Positions 26,531 to 35,598 of a DNA stretch of 64,000 bases are shown here, in pieces. The notes under the pieces are model-generated. The model was not told the origin of the DNA. It saw only the letters and a program-made list of their open reading frames with translations, and ran no database searches. Made by a program: the position numbers and the translations under genes. This DNA comes from Silvanigrella aquatica (GTDB lineage: Bacteria; Bdellovibrionota_B; Oligoflexia; Silvanigrellales; Silvanigrellaceae), in contig NZ_CP017834.1 of the NCBI RefSeq assembly GCF_001907975.1, forward strand, positions 1,006,718 through 1,070,717, given 5' to 3'. Each line of letters begins with the position of its first letter. The first letter of the stretch is position 1.

Positions 26531-27529
26531 TTACTTCACCTCAGGAAATAATTCCGAAGCTTTATAAGAACTTCTCACTAAAGGACCCGATGCAACGGCT
26601 TTAAAGCCCATTTTTTTTGCCACATCTTTCCAAAACTCAAATTCATCGGGATGTACAAAGCGTTTTACGGTTAAATGTTTTGGAGTGGGTTGGAGATATT
26701 GCCCTATTGTTACGATATCAACGCCCGCGCTTCTTAAATCGTGGAGTGATTCTTCAACTTCGCTAAACTCCTCACCAAGTCCTAGCATAATAGCGCTTTT
26801 CGTAAGCATACTCTTGGGACCAAGTTGTAAAGCTTTTTTGAGAACAGTTAAACTTTGATCATATTTTGCACGTGCGTCACGCACGCGGGGGCTTAAGCGT
26901 CGCACGGTTTCTATATTGTGAGCAAAGACATCGAGGCCGCGCCCGGCATGAATGATTTTGTGAATGCTTTCTTCTTGTCCGCGAAAATCGCCAGCTAAAA
27001 TTTCTACCCTAGTTTTTGGATTTTGTTTGTTAATTTCAATAATTGTTCTAGCAATATGGGCAGCGCCGCCATCGGGAAGATCATCGCGATCGACCATTGT
27101 GATGACGGCATAGCTCAAGTTCATAGTCTGAATGCTTTCCGCTACTTTAGAGGGCTCTTCGTGATCGAGTAGCCCTTCCGGATTTCCTGTTTTAATATGG
27201 CAAAAGCGGCAGCCTCTGGTACAGGTATCACCCATGATCATAAAGGTAGCCGTGCCTGTGTTCCAGCATCCTGAAATATTAGGGCATTTTGCTTCTTCAC
27301 AAACGGTAAATAATTTTTTTTCTCTTAAATCTTTTTTAATGCTGTAAAGGACATCTCCACCTGTTAATCCTACTTTTAGCCACTGTGGTTTAAGGGGGCG
27401 ACCTGTTTTGGGATGATACACAGGTTCAACGGCAAGAGAAGCAAGTCGTGCAAAAGACGCGTCACGATCTTCAATTACGGATTGAAATTTTTGCTTGATG
27501 ATTTGATTCGCTGTATTCTCCACCTGCAT
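26531..27529 (-). CDS. lipA: Lipoyl synthase
   Basis: A 332-residue radical SAM enzyme inserting sulfur at C6 and C8 of protein-bound octanoyl chains. Both iron-sulfur clusters are visible: auxiliary cluster motif CEEAKCPNISGCW and radical SAM motif CTRGCRFCHI. The C-terminal RSSYKASELFPEV matches the conserved RSSY end that also ligates the auxiliary cluster. The N-terminus is slightly longer than in E. coli. The start is ATG at 27529, divergent from the phoU-like gene. No lipB nearby. Confidence 0.96.
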   Translation of the reverse strand: MQVENTANQIIKQKFQSVIEDRDASFARLASLAVEPVYHPKTGRPLKPQWLKVGLTGGDVLYSIKKDLREKKLFTVCEEAKCPNISGCWNTGTATFMIMGDTCTRGCRFCHIKTGNPEGLLDHEEPSKVAESIQTMNLSYAVITMVDRDDLPDGGAAHIARTIIEINKQNPKTRVEILAGDFRGQEESIHKIIHAGRGLDVFAHNIETVRRLSPRVRDARAKYDQSLTVLKKALQLGPKSMLTKSAIMLGLGEEFSEVEESLHDLRSAGVDIVTIGQYLQPTPKHLTVKRFVHPDEFEFWKDVAKKMGFKAVASGPLVRSSYKASELFPEVK

Positions 27530-27634
27530 ATTTGCACTCCCTAATAGACTGAGGACTCATTCGGTCTTAGCACTGACAAAGTATCCCTAGCAGTGTGTGA
27601 TAAATTATGCAAATTGCGTGAGGTAATGTGTACC

Positions 27635-28732
27635 ATGTCCCGAATTTCTAGCTTAGAAGTGCAGTTAAGCAATGTAAAATCTTTATTAAGGACAATGTGT
27701 GATGCGGTCAACACGGGGTTGTTAACTCTCATTCAACATTTTGAACATCCCAATCAAGATCGTTTGATAAAAATCGTAGTACTTGATTCTGAAATTGATA
27801 ATTTAGAAAGAGCAATTGACACCTTAATACTACAAATTTTAGCGACTCAGCAACCATTGGGGTATGAATTGCGACTTGCTTATGCTTGCGCAAAAATTGC
27901 CCATCATATTGAGCGCATTGGAGACGCTGTAGAAAGTTTAGCAAGGCAACTTGTGAATGGTGATATTCCAGAACAAAAAGAAATATTCCTTGAAATGCTA
28001 AATTATTCAAAAGATTTATTTGAACGTTCGTATGGAGCCATGTTTGAAGGTGATTTAACTTTAATTCAAGAGATTCATATATTAGATGACAAAGTCGATT
28101 TTAAACAAAGAGAGCTCAATCACATTGCAAAAAATATTTTAAAAAAAGGAACAAAAAGTAACATAGATAATGCTTTGCGCATTATTAGTATGAGTTCTAA
28201 ATTGGAAAAAATTGCAGATTTATGTTGCAACTGGGCCGAACAAATTGATATTGCTGAAAATGGAATGGCGCGGAGAAAAATTCAAAAGCGAAAATATAGA
28301 CTTGTTTTTTTAGATGATGTGGGAGGAATGCTTGCCAGTCTTGCCGCTTCTATTCTTTATCAAAATGTGAAAGATATTGTCGATCTTTCAGTTGTTGCAA
28401 CTCAGCCAATTAAATCAAATAACATATTAAATTTTACGAACTTCCTATCTGAGTATGAAATTACCCCGCAAATTTTTCCTATTGCACGAATCACGTCCAT
28501 GAATTGGAATAAAGCGCTTATGTTAATTATACTAGGAAATTTTGAGCTACCAAAAGAAGAACTTGAAGTTGTGCCTTATAAAACAGTGCAAATCAGATGG
28601 CCAGAAATTAATTTTGATCCCGATGAAATTGAAAATAATCCTACAAAATTTAAGGAGTTTGTTAACGTTCTTACTGTCAGGACAAATCATCTTGCGCAAA
28701 TAATTGCACGAACTCAAGAACAAAGTGAATAA
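27635..28732 (+). CDS. phoU: PhoU-family regulator with extra C-terminal LMW-phosphatase-like domain
   Basis: About 365 residues. The N-terminal 215 residues are a PhoU domain of two three-helix bundles, with ACAKIAHHIERIGDAVESLA and MSSKLEKIADLCCNWAEQID. PhoU restrains phosphate uptake through the Pst transporter and PhoR. The last 140 residues (KYRLVFLDDVGGMLASLAAS to the end) look like the low-molecular-weight phosphotyrosine phosphatase/arsenate reductase fold, but the CX5R loop is gone (FLDDVGGML), so it is probably non-catalytic. Start uncertain: GTG 27593, ATG 27626 or ATG 27635; I prefer the last. No pst genes adjacent. Confidence 0.8.
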   Translation: MSRISSLEVQLSNVKSLLRTMCDAVNTGLLTLIQHFEHPNQDRLIKIVVLDSEIDNLERAIDTLILQILATQQPLGYELRLAYACAKIAHHIERIGDAVESLARQLVNGDIPEQKEIFLEMLNYSKDLFERSYGAMFEGDLTLIQEIHILDDKVDFKQRELNHIAKNILKKGTKSNIDNALRIISMSSKLEKIADLCCNWAEQIDIAENGMARRKIQKRKYRLVFLDDVGGMLASLAASILYQNVKDIVDLSVVATQPIKSNNILNFTNFLSEYEITPQIFPIARITSMNWNKALMLIILGNFELPKEELEVVPYKTVQIRWPEINFDPDEIENNPTKFKEFVNVLTVRTNHLAQIIARTQEQSE

Positions 28733-28734
28733 CT

Positions 28735-28760
28735 AAAATTCTGACATGCGGAATTTTTTT
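28735..28760 (+). terminator. Weak terminator after the phoU-like gene
   Basis: AAAATTC and GAATTTT arms around TGACATGCG are followed by further T. The stem is AT-rich and only seven pairs, so it would be a modest terminator. Confidence 0.45.
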
Positions 28761-28796
28761 CAAAAAAAAATCTCTAATAATTACACTACAAAACAA

Positions 28797-28845
28797 TTTG
28801 ACACGTCAAAATTTCACTTTCTGACAAATTTCAGACTGCTATAAG
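28797..28845 (+). promoter_or_regulatory. Possible promoter and operator of the AMIN/TPR-flagellar operon
   Basis: An inverted repeat TTTGAC-AC-GTCAAA (28797-28810) lies upstream of an extended -10-like element TGCTATAAG (28837-28845). No good -35 was found at the right distance; extended -10 promoters can do without one. Start of the gene is about 70 bases on. Confidence 0.35.
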
Positions 28846-28911
28846 TAAACAACCTTCCTGTAAGCTACAAGAAATGGCATTAATTTCCTCCAAATACTTT
28901 GGGAGAAAAAA

Positions 28912-31194
28912 TTGTTGAAGAAAAATTTCTTCACATATTCATTCCTGTTATTCATATGCGTAGTCAATGGATTGGTTGACTCTGAATCTTCTTATGCACA
29001 AGTAACTAAAATAAATAAAGAAAAAAAATCTTCTTCATTTGTTGCGGGAGAGGATAGTTATCGTATGGTATTTGAATTAAACGAACCAAGAAGGTATGCA
29101 ACACGTTTTAACAAAGTAACACGCACATTACAAATTAGGGTTATACCGGCAAGAGCTAAAGAATTTAATGCATCTTCATATTATGATACACGTTTTGTAA
29201 AAAGAGTTATACTTCATGAAGACAAATCAGAAGTTATTTTAGATATTCAGCTTAAAAATTTTCCAATCGGTTGGGTTGTTGCAACTCAAAATAAACCTTG
29301 GAGAATAATAGTTGATTTTTGGAAAACAGAACCCGAAGAAAAAAATTTAGAAGCAGATTGGAATTGGCAACCTGATTATATTGAAGGAATGAGTAAAGAA
29401 TATCAAGATGATCCTTTATCAACAGCAAATATGGCAGATTCGCTTACGAAAACAAATTCTATATCTAATAATGTAAAAGAATCAAATGTAATTACTCAAG
29501 TAATATCAGGAAAAAATGATAAGGAATTAAATAAAAAAGAATCTTTTCCTAAAGAAACAGTTTTAAATGAAAAGTCCCAAAAAAATCGAAATAGTGAAAA
29601 TCCTACTGAAAATTTAAATCAAAAGGAATCTAGTTCTAAAAAATATGGAATACCTGAAATATATGGCCGACTGGAAAAAGCGATTCCCATGCCTGAAGGG
29701 CGGGCAGATCAATTAAAAATACAAATGGGCAATGCTTTTGGTGGAAAAGATGAAGTTCAAATTGGCGAAAAACTTGCGGAAGAGTTTTATAAAAGTGGTC
29801 ACGAAGATCAAGCTCTAACCATTTTTAGAAGACTTATAGCTCTTTCAGAAAGGGCATTTAAATCGAATCCAAAGTACATATGGTATGCAGGAGAATCAGC
29901 ATATTTAACTAAAAATTTTAGCTTGGCAAATGATTATTTTAGGTCATTACTTTTAAATTATCCTGGAAGCAGTTACTCCGAATTAGCAAAAATTCGTTTG
30001 GTTGATATGGATGAACTGGGCAACTCAAAAACCAAGGGGTTTGGTAAAACAGGATTTCAGAATGCACAAATTTATTCTGAAATGGCTTTATCTGAAAAAG
30101 CGCAATCTATTGTTAAAATTGCTGCAACACTTCGTGTGTTGAATGGCGTCATAGATGAAAATCCTGATGCGGCAAAAACATACCAGCAAAATCTCGACAT
30201 ATGTGTCGCAGATAGCAGTGTTCCATTTGATTTGATGAAAAATTGTGCATATGATCGGATCAGAGCCTTCATTGAAAAAGAAAATATAAATGTTGCTGAT
30301 GCCGCGGTTCAGCAATTTAAGAAATTAGCTCCAAATGACAATCGTGGTGCTGCATTAGAGCAAATTATTTTTCAAAGAGCTAAAGATCTTTTGAAAAAAA
30401 CAGCACAAACGAAACAATGGGAAGATTGGATTGCCTTCGAAAAAAAGGCAAGACCTTCTTTAATACAATTCACCTTTGCTGATGGAAATGCTCTATTTAC
30501 AAGAGCGGAAGCATTTGAAGCAGTCGGTGAAAACCTAAAAGCAGCTCAACTCTATAGCGCTTTTTGGCAAGCATCACAGGATCAAAAAAAGAAAAATGAA
30601 GCAGCAGCTCTTGCAGCTCGATTACTTTATCAAAGCAATAAACCATCTGAAGCCGAAAGTTTATTGCGCAGGATAGAGTTAGATAGCAAGAGAAAAACAG
30701 AGGGACTTACAGATAGATCTATCAGTTCTTTGAGAGAGCTCTCTGTTGCCCCTTACCGTAACAAAATAGCGTTACGTTTACTTTTAGATGAAATGAAACT
30801 TGGACGTTATGTCGAACGCGATTTGCCAACTCTGGCTGAATGGTCTCAACGATTGCGCGGTTCCCCTGAGGCAGAACCCCTGTATGGGAAAATCCTCTCC
30901 TATCCTGCGAAATCACTTGATGAAACTCAGACAGTTGAAACGTCAATCATGCAGTATGCAGAAGATTTACGAGATTCGGGCAGATTTGCAAATTCAGGAG
31001 ATATGTTCCTTGCAGTGGCAAACTTAGCACAAGGGACACATCGCGCTGAAGCCGCATATAAAGCAGGAGTTGTATATGCGCGAGCCGGACTTTTTGACAA
31101 AGCAAAAACTGCTTGGTTATTAGCCGCAAATGACACAAACGACAAGCGTTTTTCATCCTTGGCAAGTGAAAGACTTGACAGGCTTAGTAAGTAA
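28912..31194 (+). CDS. Exported AMIN-domain/TPR repeat protein
   Basis: A 760-residue protein with a signal peptide (KKNFFTYSFLLFICVVNGLV). Residues about 45-150 resemble an AMIN domain, a small beta-sandwich that targets envelope proteins to peptidoglycan (YRMVFELNEPRRYATRF, WRIIVDFWK). A low-complexity Asn/Lys/Ser linker follows, then an alpha-solenoid of TPR-like repeats (HEDQALTIFRRLIALSERAF, SYSELAKIRLVDM, AAYKAGVVYARAGLFDKAKT). It starts with TTG at 28912 or 28915. It lies directly ahead of the AAA+ regulator and flagellar genes, so a role in placing the flagellum in the cell wall is plausible but inferred. Confidence 0.75.
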   Translation: MLKKNFFTYSFLLFICVVNGLVDSESSYAQVTKINKEKKSSSFVAGEDSYRMVFELNEPRRYATRFNKVTRTLQIRVIPARAKEFNASSYYDTRFVKRVILHEDKSEVILDIQLKNFPIGWVVATQNKPWRIIVDFWKTEPEEKNLEADWNWQPDYIEGMSKEYQDDPLSTANMADSLTKTNSISNNVKESNVITQVISGKNDKELNKKESFPKETVLNEKSQKNRNSENPTENLNQKESSSKKYGIPEIYGRLEKAIPMPEGRADQLKIQMGNAFGGKDEVQIGEKLAEEFYKSGHEDQALTIFRRLIALSERAFKSNPKYIWYAGESAYLTKNFSLANDYFRSLLLNYPGSSYSELAKIRLVDMDELGNSKTKGFGKTGFQNAQIYSEMALSEKAQSIVKIAATLRVLNGVIDENPDAAKTYQQNLDICVADSSVPFDLMKNCAYDRIRAFIEKENINVADAAVQQFKKLAPNDNRGAALEQIIFQRAKDLLKKTAQTKQWEDWIAFEKKARPSLIQFTFADGNALFTRAEAFEAVGENLKAAQLYSAFWQASQDQKKKNEAAALAARLLYQSNKPSEAESLLRRIELDSKRKTEGLTDRSISSLRELSVAPYRNKIALRLLLDEMKLGRYVERDLPTLAEWSQRLRGSPEAEPLYGKILSYPAKSLDETQTVETSIMQYAEDLRDSGRFANSGDMFLAVANLAQGTHRAEAAYKAGVVYARAGLFDKAKTAWLLAANDTNDKRFSSLASERLDRLSK

Positions 31195-31227
31195 ACAGGC
31201 TTTTGTTTCGTTAGGGGAGGTAATTTT

Positions 31228-32322
31228 ATGAGTGATGTGCGTCCTATGGGATTGTTCGACATAGATTCTGCAAACTATGGCACACAGCAAGGTAACAATG
31301 CTTTAGAAGGGCGTAGCGTTCATGCAAATACCGTTCCTTCTGAATCAGACAATCGAATTTCTGAAGAAGAAATGCTGCGCCATTATCCAACTAGAGATGA
31401 AAAAGTTTATAAACTACTTGAAGTAGCAAGAACTATTGCGCCCACTAAAGTACCCATTTTAATTACAGGTGAAAGTGGAACTGGTAAGGAAACATTTGCT
31501 AAAGCAATTCACATAGCTGGTGGTCGTGAACGGGGGCGTTTTGTCGTCGCAAATAGCTCAAATATTCCTGCAAATTTTTTTGAAATGGAATTATTTACGG
31601 CTTCAAGAAATTCTCATGAGTATAATCAATCACCGGGAAATCGTCCCATTGAAACCTGTTCACTTATGCTTGACGAAGTAACAGAACTAGATGCAGCAAT
31701 GCAATTAAAATTATTAAGAATATTAAAGGAACAAGATATCAATAAAGGGGCTATTCGCAGAGGCACTGCAGCCGATGCTCGCATCATAGCTTGTAGTCAT
31801 AAAAATATTCAAGATGAAGTGAATGCACAACGTTTTCGGAATGATCTTTTCTTTAAATTGCATGTAATACATTTAGAAATTCCATCATTACGTCAGCGTT
31901 TAGTTGATATTGATTTTTATTCTGAAATATTTCTACGTGAATTTAATATTCAATTCTCAAAAAATGTACAGCTTTCACCAACGGCAAAACAAGCATTGAG
32001 AACTTATACTTGGCCAGGTAACACACGCGAATTAAGAAATGTCATTCAACGATCTGTGCTCTTATCAACGCGCGATTACATTGGTGTAGAAGAGCTTCAT
32101 TTAATGCGTGCTAATAGCAGAACAGAAGTTGCTATGGGCGATCCTTTGCCACAAGTTACTTTAATGGAATTAGAGCAAAGACTTATTTTGCAAACTCTTA
32201 GAAGAATGAATGGGAACAGAACACATACAGCAAAAGCATTGGGAATTTCATTACGTGCCTTACGTTATAAATTAAATGAACTTGTTGAATGTGGGTATGA
32301 GGTTGAAGGAAAAAACATATGA
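31228..32322 (+). CDS. Sigma-54-activator-like AAA+ regulator lacking the GAFTGA loop
   Basis: A 364-residue protein. There is no receiver; the N-terminal 55 residues are polar. The AAA+ domain has Walker A GESGTGKE (81-88), Walker B SLMLDEV and arginine-finger region FRNDLFFKLHVIHLEIPSLR, then a Fis-type helix-turn-helix (HTAKALGISLRALRYKLNEL). The span where activators carry GAFTGA instead reads LFTASRNSHEYNQS, so contact with sigma-54 is probably lost. FleQ/FlrA-like regulators sit at the top of flagellar hierarchies; this may be a variant that represses or acts without sigma-54. Its stop overlaps flgB by 4 bases, so it is co-transcribed with the rod genes. Confidence 0.82.
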   Translation: MSDVRPMGLFDIDSANYGTQQGNNALEGRSVHANTVPSESDNRISEEEMLRHYPTRDEKVYKLLEVARTIAPTKVPILITGESGTGKETFAKAIHIAGGRERGRFVVANSSNIPANFFEMELFTASRNSHEYNQSPGNRPIETCSLMLDEVTELDAAMQLKLLRILKEQDINKGAIRRGTAADARIIACSHKNIQDEVNAQRFRNDLFFKLHVIHLEIPSLRQRLVDIDFYSEIFLREFNIQFSKNVQLSPTAKQALRTYTWPGNTRELRNVIQRSVLLSTRDYIGVEELHLMRANSRTEVAMGDPLPQVTLMELEQRLILQTLRRMNGNRTHTAKALGISLRALRYKLNELVECGYEVEGKNI

Positions 32323-32747
32323 GTACAGTAATTGGGAACCAAATATTTGGTAAACCCGATGCGGTTCTTGAAGAAAGCTTGAACCAGCGTTTAAAAAGAC
32401 AAACAGTCAATGTGGCAAATATCACAAACTCATTGACTCCGGGTTACCGTGCTTTAGGTTTTGATTTTGAAAAGCAACTTCAAGCTGCTATTGGCTCAGA
32501 TAAAGATCTTATTATGAAAGTCAGTGACTCTAAGCATATAAAAGCACCTGGTATGGGCGCTGATGGGGTCTTAAAACCCGATTTATATGTCAAACCAACT
32601 GAGAGTATTGGTAATGATGGGAATACAGTTGATATTGATCAAGAAATGACTGAAGTTGCAGGAAATCAAGTGATATATAAAGCAACTATTGAAACATTAA
32701 ATCGTAAATTAGGAATGTTACGTTATGCGATCAATGGGGGCAGATAA
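32319..32747 (+). CDS. flgB: Flagellar basal-body rod protein FlgB
   Basis: A 142-residue proximal rod protein. N-terminal heptads (LEESLNQRLKRQTVNVANI) with the NVANITNSLTPGYRA rod signature and the C-terminal YKATIETLNRKLGMLRYAI helix pair are typical. It overlaps the regulator gene by 4 bases and leads the flgB-flgC-fliE-fliF set. Confidence 0.93.
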   Translation: MSTVIGNQIFGKPDAVLEESLNQRLKRQTVNVANITNSLTPGYRALGFDFEKQLQAAIGSDKDLIMKVSDSKHIKAPGMGADGVLKPDLYVKPTESIGNDGNTVDIDQEMTEVAGNQVIYKATIETLNRKLGMLRYAINGGR

Positions 32748-32781
32748 TTCATTTTAATTTCTTCACAAGAAAGGAATGAGT

Positions 32782-33219
32782 ATGAGCTTTTTAGAAGGAT
32801 TAAGAATAAGTGCTTCGGGTTTGTCAGCGGAACGAATTCGTATGAACGTTATTTCTTCAAATTTAGCAAATGCAAATACCTCTCGTACCGAAGAAGGTGG
32901 TCCTTATAAAAGAAAAGACGTTCTTTTTACGGCAAGAAATTCGGGTTTAAGTTTTGATAACTTAATGCGATTGGCTTTTGATCCTAATTTGAAAGAAGTG
33001 AAAGTAGATGGCATCACTGAAGATAGAAGAGCGCCTCGATTGGTTTATAATCCCAATCACCCCGATGCTAACGAAAAGGGTTATGTTGCCATGCCTAATA
33101 TTTCTGTCATGGAAGAAATGGTTAATATGATTACAAGTAATCGTTCTTTTGAAAGTAATACTCAGGCAATAAATGCAACAAAATCTATGGCAATTACCGC
33201 AATTGGAATTGGCAAGTAA
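32782..33219 (+). CDS. flgC: Flagellar basal-body rod protein FlgC
   Basis: A 145-residue rod protein. The N-terminal signature LRISASGLSAERIRMNVISS and SNLANANTSRTEEGGPYKRK is clear, as is the C-terminal VMEEMVNMITSNRSFESNTQ. I choose ATG at 32782 because AAGGA (32771-32775) lies 6 bases upstream; the ATG at 32776 touches that site. Confidence 0.95.
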   Translation: MSFLEGLRISASGLSAERIRMNVISSNLANANTSRTEEGGPYKRKDVLFTARNSGLSFDNLMRLAFDPNLKEVKVDGITEDRRAPRLVYNPNHPDANEKGYVAMPNISVMEEMVNMITSNRSFESNTQAINATKSMAITAIGIGK

Positions 33220-33242
33220 TTTAGACAATTTAAGGTAACAGT

Positions 33243-33575
33243 ATGGCAAAAATAATTTCTGCAACTGATCTCCAATATTTAAAAATGCAAAGAGATTTAA
33301 CAAATTCTGTACCCACGATGAGTGGGGGAGGAACTCCTCCCAATGCAAATGCAAAAACGGAATTTCAAGATCTCATGGAAAAAGGTATTAAAGAAGTAAA
33401 TATTGGCGCAAGAGAAGCAGAAAAAGCTAGTATGGATTTGGCATCAGGAAGACAAAGTAACATTCATGAAACCATGCTTGCAGTAACAAAAGCGGAATTA
33501 GGTTTCGATATGATGGTGCAAATGAGAAATAAGATTATTGAAGCGTATCAAGAAGTCATGAGAATGCAGCTATAA
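33243..33575 (+). CDS. fliE: Flagellar hook-basal body protein FliE
   Basis: A 110-residue protein that joins the MS ring to the rod. The C-terminal half is diagnostic: SNIHETMLAVTKAELGFDMM and VQMRNKIIEAYQEVMRMQL. A central flexible region is rich in Gly, Pro and Asn. Fits between flgC and fliF as usual. Confidence 0.93.
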   Translation: MAKIISATDLQYLKMQRDLTNSVPTMSGGGTPPNANAKTEFQDLMEKGIKEVNIGAREAEKASMDLASGRQSNIHETMLAVTKAELGFDMMVQMRNKIIEAYQEVMRMQL

Positions 33576-33607
33576 GCTTAAATTTAAGATAACAAAGGCT
33601 ATTTTTA

Positions 33608-35215
33608 ATGTTGGAAAGAATAAAACAATTTTCATCGCAATTATACTTACAAAGTAAAGCTTTTTATGCGGGGCTTACCAAGGGACGTAAAATTGCAATC
33701 GGAATTGGATTATTTACTATATTTTTTGTTTTAGGTATGTTTATTTTTTGGAAACCAGCTCTTAGATATGAAGCAGCTTATACAAATCTTTCTGCAGAAG
33801 ATAAATCTGCAATGTTAGCTCATTTAAAAAAATCAGGATTTAAAGATTATAAAATGGAAGGTGATACCATTTCATTTCCAGAAGAAAAAATAATGGAAAT
33901 AAAAATGTCTTTGGCAGAAGAAGGTTTGCCAAATACAGGAATCGGGGTAGGCTGGGAAAAATTTGATGACAGATCATTTGGAATGTCGGATTTTGAGCAG
34001 AGGGTAAATAAATTACGAGCTTTGCAAGGTGAGATATCGCGAACGATTGGAAAATTAGAGCCTATTGCAAATAGTCGTGTCCATATTGTTATTCCAGATA
34101 ACGCAATTTTTGCAGAAGATAAAAAGTCACCTACAGCAAGTATTTATTTAAAATTAAAATCAGGAAAAACATTAAGTCAAAGACAAATTCAAGGCATTAT
34201 TCATTTAACAGCACGTGCTGTGGAAGGGCTTGATGCTAAGTCTGTTACGATCATTGATCAAGATGGAAATATGTTAACGCAACCTGACGAACAGGATGGT
34301 GGTATTGATAAAGTAACATCTGCGCAAAGAGAATTTCAAAGAAAAGTAGAACGAGAGCTTGAACAAAAAATTCGTGATATTTTAGCACGCGCTGTAGGGC
34401 ATGATAAAGTCGTTTCAAAAGTCGACGCTATTATTGATTTTAAAAAAGTTGAAACAACCATTTCCGATGTTGACCCCGAACGCACCGCCGTTATCGCGTC
34501 ACAACGTAACGAGCAATCTTCACAAGGTAACGGATTAAATCCCACAGGTGTTCCGGGTGCGAAAAGCAATCTTCCTGGTGAAAGAGAAGATATTGGTATT
34601 GCTGGTGGTTTAACAAATAGTACAAAATCAAGCACCGAAAATTTAAACTTTGAAGTGAAAAAGACTTTAAGTAAAATTGTTGAACCCATTGGAACGATTA
34701 CAAAATTAAGCGCATCCATTTTAGTAGATGGAAAAATGAATGATGGCAAATACGTACCGAGAACTCCTGAAGAAATGGCTATGGTCACAAAATTAGTGAA
34801 AAATGCCATAGGATATCAGGAAGGCCGCGATGCCATAACGGTTGAGTCGACGCAATTTGAGCTTGATGAGTTTGCTTTAGCTGAAAAAGCGTCGCTTTCT
34901 GCACGTCAAACTACGCTTATTCAGACAGCTATTCTTGGCGTTGTTGCCATAGCTGCCATGATATTTATTTATTATGCTTTGGTGCGTCCTTATTTCAGAT
35001 GGCTTACCTATGATCCTGAAAAAAGGTCAAAAGAACAATTGGCTTTGGTGGATTATGAGCTTGAGCGTTCTGGTGCGGGTGCACGCCGTGTACAGCTGAA
35101 AGAGGATGTGCCCTTCGACAAACTCTCACCAAAAGAGCAAATACTTTATCTGGCCAAGCATGATCCGCAAAAAACCACTGAGGCTATTCGTCAGTTGCTA
35201 AACCCGAACCATTAA
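33608..35215 (+). CDS. fliF: Flagellar MS-ring protein FliF
   Basis: A 535-residue inner-membrane ring protein on which the flagellum assembles. It has an N-terminal transmembrane helix (about residues 27-49), ring-building motifs YTNLSAEDKSAMLAHLKKSG and GIGVGWEKFDDRSFGMSDFE, RVHIVIPDNAIF, a second transmembrane helix (about 440-462) and a C-terminal FliG-binding tail (LSPKEQILYLAKHDPQKTTE). It is complete. Normally fliG, fliH and fliI follow; here the flagellar run ends and the T6SS begins after 380 bp. Confidence 0.96.
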   Translation: MLERIKQFSSQLYLQSKAFYAGLTKGRKIAIGIGLFTIFFVLGMFIFWKPALRYEAAYTNLSAEDKSAMLAHLKKSGFKDYKMEGDTISFPEEKIMEIKMSLAEEGLPNTGIGVGWEKFDDRSFGMSDFEQRVNKLRALQGEISRTIGKLEPIANSRVHIVIPDNAIFAEDKKSPTASIYLKLKSGKTLSQRQIQGIIHLTARAVEGLDAKSVTIIDQDGNMLTQPDEQDGGIDKVTSAQREFQRKVERELEQKIRDILARAVGHDKVVSKVDAIIDFKKVETTISDVDPERTAVIASQRNEQSSQGNGLNPTGVPGAKSNLPGEREDIGIAGGLTNSTKSSTENLNFEVKKTLSKIVEPIGTITKLSASILVDGKMNDGKYVPRTPEEMAMVTKLVKNAIGYQEGRDAITVESTQFELDEFALAEKASLSARQTTLIQTAILGVVAIAAMIFIYYALVRPYFRWLTYDPEKRSKEQLALVDYELERSGAGARRVQLKEDVPFDKLSPKEQILYLAKHDPQKTTEAIRQLLNPNH

Positions 35216-35314
35216 GGCAGGAAAAAAAAAATTGCAATTTTAAACCATTCTTTTTTTTAAATAAAATTTCACCTTTAAAAAGATGAAATAAATTGGTTAG
35301 GAATTAAGCTTCTG

Positions 35315-35331
35315 ATTAGCAATCTGCTAAT
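35315..35331. promoter_or_regulatory. 17-bp palindrome, candidate enhancer-binding site
   Basis: ATTAGCA-ATC-TGCTAAT, perfect 7-base arms. It lies about 190 bases upstream of the sigma-54 promoter, the usual place and size for sites bound by NtrC-type activators. A weaker resemblance (ATTAGCA then TTCTAAA) occurs at 55780, just after the regulator gene. Confidence 0.5.
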
Positions 35332-35503
35332 AGCTCGAAATGATTTAAAATTAAATATTATTTAGTTTAATATTATATTAAGTTAAATGCTCTAAATTTG
35401 AAATAAAAATTCATTAAATAAAATATATAATTAAATTCAAAGTTATTAGAACTTTAATAAAATTATTTTTTATTAAAAGTGAATATAGATGTGATGGTGA
35501 TAT

Positions 35504-35520
35504 TTGGCCTAGAAATTGCT
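35504..35520 (+). promoter_or_regulatory. Sigma-54 (RpoN) promoter of the tss operon
   Basis: TTGGCCTAGAAATTGCT: GG and GC are separated by exactly 10 bases, and the flanks agree with the TTGGC(A/C)...TTGC(A/T) consensus. It lies 79 bases before the tssB start codon. It fits the GAFTGA-bearing activator encoded at 54281. Confidence 0.75.
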
Positions 35521-35541
35521 TACTGCTATTCATCAGGTTGG

Positions 35542-35571
35542 GTTAGCCTTTGCTTTTCAATAAGGCCTAAC
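35542..35571 (+). other. tssB leader hairpin
   Basis: Arms GTTAGCCTT (35542-35550) and AAGGCCTAAC (35562-35571) pair with one bulge around an 11-base loop, between the sigma-54 promoter and the tssB ribosome site. It may stabilise the mRNA or hold a regulator. Confidence 0.4.
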
Positions 35572-35598
35572 TTTAGTTCACAAGAAAGGAATTTTATT

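Larger units (their letters stand above)
35216..35598. other. 383-bp spacer upstream of the T6SS operon
   Basis: No gene is seen. It includes an AT-rich possible terminator just past fliF (A-run at 35222, palindrome AAAATTGCAATTTT, T-run to 35258), the 17-bp palindrome at 35315, the sigma-54 promoter at 35504, a leader hairpin at 35542 and the tssB ribosome site AAGAAAGGA. Confidence 0.6.

Noticed and set aside
35479-35598. Forty-residue N-terminal extension of TssB
   Set aside because: It overlaps the sigma-54 promoter and leader hairpin, and a good ribosome site sits just before the ATG at 35599.
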